Part shown: piece by piece, positions 1 to 5,267 of the stretch
Layout of the letters: each line of letters opens with the position of its first letter
How positions within the stretch are numbered: the stretch's first letter is position 1
Source of the DNA: CAYOSU01 sp964541255
GTDB taxonomy: Bacteria > Bacillota > Clostridia > Christensenellales > CAMQZB01
Assembly (NCBI GenBank): GCA_964541255.1
Contig: CAZIPL010000063.1
Location: 1 to 8,300, forward strand
Direction: 5' to 3'
DNA length: 8,300 nucleotides
Made by a program: the position numbers and the translations under genes
The notes under the pieces: model-generated
What the model saw: the letters and a program-made list of their open reading frames with translations, nothing else
The model's database searches: none
What the model was told of the DNA's origin: nothing

Positions 1-363
1 TCCCATCATATCGGGAGTCGTGATACAAACGTCGAAGCCGAACCAACCTTCGTTCTGGATCTTTGCAATAACTTCTTCGGCACCGACGAAGTCTGCGCCT
101 GCAGCCTTAGCGATGTCTGCTTTTTCGCCCTTAGCGATAACCAAAACTCTTACGGTCTTACCTGTTCCGTTAGGAAGAACGACAACGCCACGAACTTGCT
201 GATCCGCATGACGAGGATCTACGCCGAGGTTTACGTGAAGTTCAATCGTTTCGTCGAAGTTAGCCTTTCCGCTTTCTACGACCGTTTTGATTGCTTCGGA
301 CTGATCATATGCCTTCTTTTCGATCAATTTGGCACTTTCTACATATTTCTTACCGTGTTTCAT
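1..363 (-). CDS. rplA: 50S ribosomal protein L1 (N-terminal 121 residues, cut by window edge)
   Basis: This is the start of ribosomal protein L1, which binds the L1 stalk of 23S rRNA at the ribosomal E site and in many bacteria also represses its own operon mRNA. The frame reads without a stop from the ATG at 363 to the left edge; the full protein is usually about 230 residues, so roughly half is present. It begins MKHGKKYVESAKLIEKK. Visible family motifs are the FDETIELHVNLGVDPRHADQ block (about residues 36-55) and RGVVVLPNGTGKTVRVLV (58-75), followed by GADFVGAEEVIAKI. The start is set by TAAGGAGGT at 372-380, whose TAA is the stop codon of rplK; only 14 nt separate the genes, so the two are probably translationally coupled. 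Nothing looks abnormal in the visible part. The identification is secure. Confidence 0.97.
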   Translation of the reverse strand, partial: MKHGKKYVESAKLIEKKAYDQSEAIKTVVESGKANFDETIELHVNLGVDPRHADQQVRGVVVLPNGTGKTVRVLVIAKGEKADIAKAAGADFVGAEEVIAKIQNEGWFGFDVCITTPDMMG

Positions 364-377
364 CTAAAAGTACCTCC

Positions 378-803
378 TTAACCTTCTACTACGACGCCCA
401 TGCTGCGAGCCGTTCCAGCAATCATGCTCTTTGCAGCTTCCAAAGAAGCGGCATTGAGGTCTGCCATCTTGGTCTTAGCGATTTCTTCTACCTGTGCGTC
501 GGTGATCTTTGCTACTTTGTCCTTGTTGGGCTTAGCGGATCCGCTTTCGATTCCGCATGCCTTCTTGATAAGAACGGGTGCAGGGGGCGTTTTGAGTTCG
601 AACGTGAACGATCTGTCCTGATAAATCGTGATGATTACAGGAATGATAAGACCAGCCTTATCGGACGTTCTAGCGTTGAAGTCTTTCGTGAAACCGGGAA
701 TGTTAATTCCGTGAGGTCCCAAGGTGGAACCTACCGGAGGACCCGGGGTTGCCTTGCCTGCCGGCAATTGTAATTTGACAACTGCTGTTACTTTCTTTGC
801 CAT
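378..803 (-). CDS. rplK: 50S ribosomal protein L11
   Basis: L11 binds the GTPase-associated centre of 23S rRNA and, with L10/L12, helps elongation factors work; it is also the site where thiopeptide antibiotics bind and is needed for RelA activation in other bacteria. The 141-residue length is standard. The N-terminal domain starts MAKKVTAVVKLQLPAGKATP, and the C-terminal RNA-binding domain carries DRSFTFELKTPPAPVLIKKA (about 63-82), GSAKPNKDKVAKIT and the ending GTARSMGVVVEG. The start at 803 has an AGGAGG site (811-816) at good spacing. An oddity lies in the conserved proline loop: the usual PPVGPALGQ is PPVGSTLGP, so position 26 is Ser instead of Pro, and residue 36 is Pro where E. coli has Met. 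The gene follows a 103-nt leader with an L1-site mimic and is followed closely by rplA. Confidence 0.98.
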   Translation of the reverse strand: MAKKVTAVVKLQLPAGKATPGPPVGSTLGPHGINIPGFTKDFNARTSDKAGLIIPVIITIYQDRSFTFELKTPPAPVLIKKACGIESGSAKPNKDKVAKITDAQVEEIAKTKMADLNAASLEAAKSMIAGTARSMGVVVEG

Positions 804-816
804 AATAAATTCCTCC

Positions 817-854
817 TGTGGTTATTAGCGACTTTTCTTCAAAGTCTCCCAACA
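817..854 (-). promoter_or_regulatory. L1-binding autoregulatory leader of rplKA (23S rRNA mimic)
   Basis: The mRNA ahead of rplK folds into a short stem just upstream of its AGGAGG. The outer stem pairs UGU(U)GG (854-849) with CCACA (821-817), with one bulged U. The inner stem pairs GACUUU (846-841) with AAAGUC (835-830), with an asymmetric internal loop GCUAAUA on the 3' side. The 5' half contains GGGAGACUUUGAAG, and the 23S rRNA L1 site (helices 76-78) in E. coli reads GGGAGGCUUUGAAG, so the match is almost exact; UAACCACA likewise resembles AUACCACC of the rRNA. L1 repression of the L11 operon through such mimicry is established in E. coli. Its operation here is inferred from the sequence match and the position. 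The site nearly abuts the Shine-Dalgarno, which would allow occlusion when free L1 accumulates. Confidence 0.8.
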
Positions 855-860
855 TATTTA

Positions 861-902
861 GCTCCGCTTTCGCGGCGCCGCAAACGGATTTCTCACCGTT
901 TG
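861..902 (-). other. Two stem-loops in the nusG-rplK spacer
   Basis: Between the nusG stop and the L1-site mimic, the transcript contains an inverted repeat CAAACGG/CCGTTTG (881-887 and 896-902, 8-nt loop). Directly after it comes a GC-rich hairpin with arms CCGC and GCGG around a GAAA tetraloop (about 861-878), which overlaps the perfect palindrome GCGGCGCCGC. Neither is followed by a U-run, so they are unlikely to stop transcription. They may be RNA processing or stability elements, or an upper part of the leader fold; the function is unknown. Confidence 0.5.
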
Positions 903-906
903 ACCT

Positions 907-1443
907 TTACGCGTTTAATACCTCTATTTGTTCGAAGTCGAGGTCAACTTCGGTATCTCTGCCGAACATCGATACCTTTGCTCTTACCTTGTTCGTTACG
1001 TTGTTTACCTCGGTAACAAAACCGGCAAAGCCGTTCAAAGCTCCGTCAACGACCTTGATTTCGTCGCCGACGCTTACCTTTACATCCTCAGCCTTGGGTT
1101 TTTCAAGACGCATGCGCTTTACTTCGTCGTCCGTGAGCGGAAGAGGTCTTCCTCCGGGACCGACAAAGCCCGTTACGCCTCTTGTGTTCGTTATCAAAAA
1201 CCACAAGTCATTGGTATATGCTATCTTTACGAAAACGTAGCAGGGGATGAGCTTTCTCAAAACGACCTTTTTCTTGCCGTTCGCTTTCTCCTCTATCGTT
1301 TCTTCCATGGGTATCTGGATATCAAAAATGTATTCTTGGAGATTGTTATTTTCAATTAACTTTTCCAGACTGTCCTTTACCATAGCCTCGTAACCCGAGA
1401 ACGTATGAAGGACGTACCATTTTGCTTCCGTTTTTTCTGCCAT
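907..1443 (-). CDS. nusG: Transcription termination/antitermination protein NusG
   Basis: NusG binds the RNA polymerase clamp and modulates pausing, Rho-dependent termination and transcription-translation coupling. The 178-residue length is typical. The NGN domain starts at WYVLHTFSGYE (9-19) and includes KLIPCYVFVKI (64-74) and the RGVTGFVGPGG loop (88-98). The KOW domain begins at VGDEIKVVDGALNGFAGFV (about 125-143) and ends RDTEVDLDFEQIEVL. No extra domain is inserted between them. Position 68 is Cys where PGYV is usual in this motif. Its ATG overlaps the secE stop by one base in TAATG (1445-1441), and no good Shine-Dalgarno is visible just upstream, so translation probably relies on reinitiation by ribosomes finishing secE. 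Confidence 0.98.
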   Translation of the reverse strand: MAEKTEAKWYVLHTFSGYEAMVKDSLEKLIENNNLQEYIFDIQIPMEETIEEKANGKKKVVLRKLIPCYVFVKIAYTNDLWFLITNTRGVTGFVGPGGRPLPLTDDEVKRMRLEKPKAEDVKVSVGDEIKVVDGALNGFAGFVTEVNNVTNKVRAKVSMFGRDTEVDLDFEQIEVLNA

Positions 1444-1787
1444 TATACTAAAAGATTAAAGAGCCACGCAAGAGCGGTATCTGCGACACCGATTACGATA
1501 AGGAAAAACAAAACTACCGCAATAACTACGCCCGTTTGTTTAAGCACCTTGGTGAACGAAGGCCAAGAAACCTTTTTGAGCTCGGAAAAAATCTCTTTGA
1601 TCTTCTGACCGAGAGTTTTTTTGTTCGTAGCTACTTTTTTGGTCTTTTTAGCCTTAGCCGCTTCTTTTGCGTCTTCCTTTTCTTCCGCAACGGCTTTTTT
1701 GCCCTTTGCTTTCGCTTCGAGGGAAACGAGTTCGGTGTTGTCTACTTTCTGAGCACCGACGTTTTCAACTTCTTTGTTCTTAGCCAT
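1443..1787 (-). CDS. secE: Preprotein translocase subunit SecE
   Basis: SecE is the essential small membrane subunit that clamps SecY in the SecYEG channel. The protein is 114 residues. The conserved amphipathic stretch GQKIKEIFSELKKVSWPSF (about 62-80) precedes a single transmembrane helix (about 87-110, VVIAVVLFFLIVIGVADTAL). One span is usual for Gram-positives, while E. coli SecE has three. The N-terminal 55-60 residues are a Lys/Ala/Glu-rich, low-complexity extension, longer than in B. subtilis (about 59 residues in total). The chosen start (1787) has AAGGT, partly inside the rpmG stop region, about 10 nt upstream. An in-frame upstream start at 1844 would run through most of rpmG's 3' end and has no support. 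The gene sits in the usual place between rpmG and nusG. Confidence 0.95.
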   Translation of the reverse strand: MAKNKEVENVGAQKVDNTELVSLEAKAKGKKAVAEEKEDAKEAAKAKKTKKVATNKKTLGQKIKEIFSELKKVSWPSFTKVLKQTGVVIAVVLFFLIVIGVADTALAWLFNLLV

Positions 1788-1798
1788 TTGCGTATACC

Positions 1799-1948
1799 TT
1801 ATTTGGATTCTTTGTGAACAGTATGCTTTTTGCAGAATCTGCAATATTTGCTGATTTCGATTCTGTCGGGAGTGTTTTTCTTATTCTTCGTCGTGTCGTA
1901 GTTTCTCTGTTTGCACTCCGTGCATGCAAGCGTAATTTTTGTTCTCAT
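1799..1948 (-). CDS. rpmG: 50S ribosomal protein L33
   Basis: L33 is a small protein near the ribosomal E site. This copy has 49 residues and four cysteines in two CxxC pairs (C9/C12 and C36/C39), so it is the zinc-binding C+ type. The body RTKITLACTECKQRNYDTTK is characteristic. The start at 1948 is preceded by GGAGG about 8 nt upstream. The open frame continues upstream to 2053, but the added residues are not L33-like and begin within the promoter. It is the first gene of the operon: the promoter lies at 2025-2053 and secE begins 11 nt after its stop. In many Gram-positives a tRNA-Trp gene lies between rpmG and secE; none is present here. Confidence 0.96.
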   Translation of the reverse strand: MRTKITLACTECKQRNYDTTKNKKNTPDRIEISKYCRFCKKHTVHKESK

Positions 1949-1990
1949 AAATATATCCTCCAAGTTGACATTTTTACATTTTTTGCATCG

Positions 1991-2019
1991 TAAAAAGAAC
2001 ACCCTCCTCTGAGAGTGCC
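1991..2019 (-). promoter_or_regulatory. 5'-terminal hairpin with U-run in the rpmG leader (possible attenuator)
   Basis: The predicted transcript begins almost exactly at this stem. GGCACUCUC (2019-2011) pairs with GAGGGUGUU (2006-1998), including three G-U pairs, around the loop AGAG. The stem is followed by CUUUUUA (1997-1991). The shape is that of a Rho-independent terminator placed 40-50 nt before rpmG, so it could attenuate the operon. It could equally be a 5' stem protecting the mRNA from decay. No alternative antiterminator pairing was identified by eye. Confidence 0.5.
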
Positions 2020-2024
2020 TAAGT

Positions 2025-2053
2025 ATTTTAACAAAGAAAAGCAAATATGTCAA
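2025..2053 (-). promoter_or_regulatory. Sigma-A-type promoter for the rpmG-secE-nusG-rplK-rplA operon
   Basis: On the minus strand, TTGACA (2053-2048) is followed by a 17-nt spacer and TAAAAT (2030-2025). The -35 is perfect and the -10 differs from consensus at one base. Transcription should begin near 2018-2020, giving a leader of about 70 nt before rpmG. The strength fits a ribosomal operon. Confidence 0.85.
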
Positions 2054-2295
2054 GAATTTTTGATAATTTTTTATCTATTTTTACGGCTATTTTCCTTTTA
2101 TTAAAACCTTATATAAATATTTTCGACTTTGCATATCGCATTACGCGTTTATATCGCAAAAAACCTTGTTTTACCTTTTGTCCTCTCAGCCACGCTTTTT
2201 GCGTTTATTGAATTTCAATCCTTATCCTTAGAAAGACGCTTTTAGAAATCACCCTTATAACTTCTATTTATATAGTTTTGAAAGTATATTTTAGT

Positions 2296-2988
2296 ATGTT
2301 GAAAGTTCTTGTAATATCTACTCTTGCCGGCGTTGTCGGAACGATGCTCGGCGGAATCATTGCTTCGTTTATCAAAAAATCCGCAAACATATCCGCATCC
2401 GCTTCACTTTTTGCGGGCGGATTTATGCTCGCAATAGTATCTTTCGAGCTTATCCCCGAAGCCGTTACGACGGGAAGCCTACAAAACGTGATATTGTCTT
2501 TCGTTGTAGGGATACTTTTAGTAATAATCGCCAACAAAATATTCGGAAGCACAACAACCGATTCGTCTTCGTTTCTCGTTTTTCTCGCAATCGCCATTCA
2601 CAATTTCCCCGAGGGGCTTGCGATCGGCGGAGGCGAAGTCGCATCGATCGGTATATCGGTTGCCCTTTTAATCGCATTACACAATATTCCAGAGGGCTTG
2701 GCTTTGTCTCTTCCCGTTTTGAAATCGGGAAAAAGCAAAGCGTTCGCGATAGCTCTTTCAGCCTTGGCAGGGCTTCCCACCGCAATAGGCGGAATGGTAG
2801 GGCGAATTCTTTCCGTTTCGTCGCCGATTTTCATTTGTTCTTGCTTATCTCTTGCCGCCGGCAGTATGACTTTTGTTACTTTTTCGGAAATTCTTCCAAC
2901 GGGAAGCCTTACGGCTAAAAGCGCAAACAATCTTCTTTATACCTCCGTAGGCTTTTTGGCGGGCTTTATCGCATGCGCGATATTGTAA
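2296..2988 (+). CDS. ZIP-family divalent metal transporter (ZupT/GufA-like)
   Basis: ZIP proteins move zinc, iron, manganese or related divalent ions toward the cytoplasm through an eight-helix membrane bundle. This 230-residue protein is strongly hydrophobic throughout and carries both hallmark motifs: HNFPEGLAIG (residues 102-111, helix 4) and HNIPEGLALSLP (129-140, helix 5), whose His, Asn and Glu form the binuclear metal site. SFELIPEA (helix 2) and FSEILP (helix 7) also fit the family. The short segment KIFGSTTTDSSS before helix 4 replaces the longer His-rich loop of some members. The start is uncertain: ATG 2296 fits the first helix, but no convincing ribosome binding site precedes it; a TTG at 2278 would add six residues. 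Metal specificity cannot be read from the sequence. It is divergent from the ribosomal operon and unrelated to the genes that follow. Confidence 0.9.
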   Translation: MLKVLVISTLAGVVGTMLGGIIASFIKKSANISASASLFAGGFMLAIVSFELIPEAVTTGSLQNVILSFVVGILLVIIANKIFGSTTTDSSSFLVFLAIAIHNFPEGLAIGGGEVASIGISVALLIALHNIPEGLALSLPVLKSGKSKAFAIALSALAGLPTAIGGMVGRILSVSSPIFICSCLSLAAGSMTFVTFSEILPTGSLTAKSANNLLYTSVGFLAGFIACAIL

Positions 2989-3106
2989 TTATTAGAATAC
3001 GTTTAATTTCTCTACTCGTATTTAGGTAATATTTATCCAATATACCGCCTTATCCAAATTGTTCAAGCACCTATTACAAAGAAAACCGATTTCGCAAGAT
3101 ATTACA

Positions 3107-3135
3107 TTGCAAAGCAGCTTAAAATCTGCTATACT
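3107..3135 (+). promoter_or_regulatory. Promoter of the pseudouridine catabolism operon
   Basis: TTGCAA (3107-3112) is spaced 17 nt from TATACT (3130-3135); each hexamer is close to consensus. The start should lie near 3142, giving a leader of only about 20 nt with AAGGAG at 3151-3156, 8 nt before the ATG. The spacer contains a near-palindrome, listed separately. Confidence 0.8.
3113..3130 (+). promoter_or_regulatory. Candidate operator: 18-bp near-palindrome inside the promoter spacer
   Basis: AGCAGCTTAAAATCTGCT has perfect outer arms AGCAG/CTGCT and matched TT/AA inside, giving 14 of 18 symmetric positions. It fills the spacer between -35 and -10 and reaches the first base of the -10, a classical place for repressor binding. 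No regulator gene is adjacent, so the protein that might bind is unknown. Confidence 0.45.
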
Positions 3136-3164
3136 ATCCTTATAATATATAAGGAGAATTCCTG

Positions 3165-4082
3165 ATGGGTTATGTATGCGTTATTGGCGGAGCGAACATA
3201 GATATGATCGGCACGCCGAAAACGAAGCTCTCGACGTTCGACAGCAATCCGGGACACCTCAACATTACGTTCGGCGGGGTTGCGAGAAACATCGCGGAAA
3301 ACCTCAAACGCTTGGGATGCGACGTTGTTTTTATCACGACGTTCGGCGGCGACGATTTCGCCGACAGTCTCAAGCGCTCCCTTACAAAGCTCGGAATCGA
3401 TATTTCTCATTCGCTTACGCTTGAAAACGAACGCTCGTCGGTATATATGTGTCTCAACGACATATCGAACGATATGTTCATCGGGCTTTCCGATATGGAC
3501 ATACTCGACAAGCTGACTCCCGAATATCTCGAAACAAAACTCGATGTAATCAATAACGCGACATGCGTCATTGCCGACACGAATATCCCCGGGTGTCTCG
3601 ATTATTTGCAAGACAACGTAACCGTACCTCTTTTTATCGACACCGTTTCGGCAAAAAAGACAGAGCTTATCGCGGACAAGCTCCACAACATAAAGTGTCT
3701 TAAACCAAACGTTTACGAAGCGGAAATTCTTTCGGGAAGAAAAATCGAAACGGAGGAAGACATCAAAGCCGCGCTTGACATAATACACGAAAAAGGTGTT
3801 GACGAAATATTCCTGACGCTCGGAGACAAAGGCGCATATTACTTAAGCGCCAAAGAATTCGGCAAAATAGACGCATACCCGACAACGCCCGTCAGTACTA
3901 CGGGCGCGGGAGATTCTTTCTTGGCAGGGCTTATTGCAAGCTATTGCGACGGGCTTCCCGTCAAAGAACGAGCAAAATTCGCAGCAGCGGTCGCCGCAAT
4001 CACCGTCAGCGACGAAAAGACCGTTTCGGACAAAGTGACGAAACAAAACGTAGAAAAAATTCTTAAAGGAGAATGTTTATGA
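3165..4082 (+). CDS. psuK: PfkB-family carbohydrate kinase, probable pseudouridine kinase
   Basis: This is a ribokinase/PfkB-fold sugar kinase of 305 residues. Visible motifs are the N-terminal VIGGANIDMIG (6-16), the first PfkB signature FGGVARNIAENLKRLG (36-51), and the second signature with the catalytic TGAGDSF (246-252; Asp250 would be the general base, and the Gly-Ala-Gly the anion hole). LKPNVYEAE (about 179-187) is the usual N-x-x-E region. The motifs alone do not fix the substrate; the call of pseudouridine rests on the overlapping psuG, since psuK-psuG pairs phosphorylate pseudouridine and then cleave the product. The start has AAGGAG 8 nt upstream, and the stop TGA overlaps the psuG ATG. 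The kinase class is certain, and the substrate is likely. Confidence 0.9.
   Translation: MGYVCVIGGANIDMIGTPKTKLSTFDSNPGHLNITFGGVARNIAENLKRLGCDVVFITTFGGDDFADSLKRSLTKLGIDISHSLTLENERSSVYMCLNDISNDMFIGLSDMDILDKLTPEYLETKLDVINNATCVIADTNIPGCLDYLQDNVTVPLFIDTVSAKKTELIADKLHNIKCLKPNVYEAEILSGRKIETEEDIKAALDIIHEKGVDEIFLTLGDKGAYYLSAKEFGKIDAYPTTPVSTTGAGDSFLAGLIASYCDGLPVKERAKFAAAVAAITVSDEKTVSDKVTKQNVEKILKGECL
4066..4082 (+). promoter_or_regulatory. Ribosome binding site and ATGA overlap that fix the psuG start
   Basis: AAGGAG at 4066-4071 lies one base before an ATG at 4073 but 7 nt before the ATG at 4079. Spacing selects 4079, whose ATGA overlaps the kinase stop codon TGA (4080-4082). This is a standard coupling arrangement that would keep the two enzymes in proportion. 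Confidence 0.75.
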
Positions 4083-4999
4083 ATAAATTTTTGAAAGTAT
4101 CGGATGAAGTAGCTCAGGCACTTAAAGAAAATAAACCCGTCGTCGCACTCGAATCGACGATCATCTCTCACGGAATGCCCTATCCGCAAAACGTAGAGAC
4201 CGCGCTTAAGGTCGAAGAGGTTGTAAGAAGCTGCGGAGCAATCCCAGCAACGATAGCCATTATCGGCGGAATGCTTACGGTAGGTTGCTCTCGCGAAGAA
4301 ATCGAACGTCTCGGAAAAGGCGGACTTAACGTTGCGAAAGTATCGAGACGCGACATTCCTTTCATCGTCGCTAAAAAAGCCGACGGTGCGACAACGGTTG
4401 CAGCCACTATGTACATCTCCGCTCTTGCCGGCGTAAAGGTATTTGCAACGGGCGGAATCGGCGGCGTTCACAGAGGCGCGGAAAAGACTATGGACATCTC
4501 CGCAGACCTTGACGAGCTTTCCGAAACACCCGTTATGGTAGTATGCGCAGGCGCAAAATCCATTCTCGACTTAGGCTTAACCCTCGAGTGCCTCGAAACG
4601 AGAGGCGTTGCGGTTGTAGGTTACGGAACAAGCGAGCTTCCCGCATTCTACACAAGACACAGCGATTTCAAGGTCGATTATCGCCTCGACACCCCCGAAG
4701 AAATCGCAGCTGCGTTCTATTGCAAAGACAAAATCGGCTTGAAAACGGGCATGCTCGTAACCAATCCTATCCCCGAAGAGTATTCTATGGATAAGGATTA
4801 TATCGACAAAAACATCGAAGAGGCAGTCAAGGAAGCCGAAGAAAAGGGCATCAAGGGCAAAAACATCACGCCTTTCCTCCTCGACAAAATTCAGAAGCTT
4901 ACAGGCGGAGAAAGCTTACATTCCAATATCGAGCTTGTCTATAACAACGCAAGACTTGCAAGTCGCATTGCGGTAGAGCTTTCTAAGCTCGAAGCGTAA
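4079..4999 (+). CDS. psuG: Pseudouridine-5'-phosphate glycosidase
   Basis: PsuG reversibly splits the C-C glycosidic bond of pseudouridine 5'-phosphate, giving uracil and ribose 5-phosphate, with a metal ion and a lysine that opens the sugar ring. The 306 residues align along the family: VALESTIISHGMPYPQN (22-38), GLNVAKVSRRD (82-92), FATGGIGGVHRGAEKTMDIS (122-141), VVCAGAKSILD (154-164) and the C-terminal HSNIELVYNNARLA. With a constant offset of 6 from the E. coli enzyme, the active-site residues are all present: Glu25, Lys87, Asp139 (metal), Asp143, Lys160 (the covalent Lys166 of E. coli) and Asn283. It is therefore expected to be active. It is cotranscribed with the kinase and followed by a strong terminator. 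No pseudouridine transporter is adjacent. Confidence 0.97.
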   Translation: MNKFLKVSDEVAQALKENKPVVALESTIISHGMPYPQNVETALKVEEVVRSCGAIPATIAIIGGMLTVGCSREEIERLGKGGLNVAKVSRRDIPFIVAKKADGATTVAATMYISALAGVKVFATGGIGGVHRGAEKTMDISADLDELSETPVMVVCAGAKSILDLGLTLECLETRGVAVVGYGTSELPAFYTRHSDFKVDYRLDTPEEIAAAFYCKDKIGLKTGMLVTNPIPEEYSMDKDYIDKNIEEAVKEAEEKGIKGKNITPFLLDKIQKLTGGESLHSNIELVYNNARLASRIAVELSKLEA

Positions 5000-5042
5000 A
5001 TTCGGGTCGAAATATTTAACTAAAACACCATATAATAAAAGA

Positions 5043-5078
5043 AAGTAGGTACGACGCTCGTCTACCTACTTTTTATTT
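5043..5078. terminator. Rho-independent terminator after psuG, probably bidirectional
   Basis: AAGTAGGTA (5043-5051) pairs with TACCTACTT (5063-5071), extended inward by GAC/GTC after a one-base bulge, with loop GCTC. On the plus strand it runs into TTTTTATTT. On the minus strand the same stem runs into TTTCTTTT, so it can also end transcripts from the gene at 5268-6140. Confidence 0.9.
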
Positions 5079-5267
5079 CGAAAACATACTTATTTCGATG
5101 GATTTTTGCCGATTTTTTATACACAAGCCTTTCCCAACTAATAATGCTTAATCTCTTTTATCTAGGCATATTTCAATTCTAAAGCTCTTGTCATAACTCA
5201 AAATCTAAGCTTTTTCAGGAAAGTTCGTTCCATATAAAATATTAGCAATAGCTTTCGTTTTTTTTGA
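5079..5267. other. AT-rich convergent intergenic spacer
   Basis: No coding frame, RNA gene or strong promoter was recognised between the terminator and the stop of the SUKH-like gene. The only visible symmetry is a widely spaced AAAGCT/AGCTTT pair (5181-5186 and 5208-5213), which is too weak to interpret. Confidence 0.6.

Noticed and set aside
291..773. Plus-strand open frame of 160 codons
   Set aside because: It is antisense to rplA and rplK, both secure, and reads as a Cys/Ser/Arg-rich shadow.
1974..1988. Four-codon mini-frame in the rpmG leader (Met-Gln-Lys-Met)
   Set aside because: The AGGAGG-like sequence before it lies in the hairpin and is about 14 nt away, too far for a confident start; noted only in the findings.
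2054..2295. Metal-sensing riboswitch upstream of the ZIP transporter
   Set aside because: The spacer is AT-rich, without recognisable conserved elements of manganese, nickel/cobalt or other known riboswitch classes.
2996..3035. Inverted repeat AATACG/CGTATT after the ZIP gene as a terminator
   Set aside because: The six-base arms are AT-rich, the loop is about 15 nt and no U-run follows; support is too weak.
3129..3788. Minus-strand open frame of 219 codons
   Set aside because: It lies opposite the PfkB-family kinase, whose motifs are clear, and shows no family features of its own.
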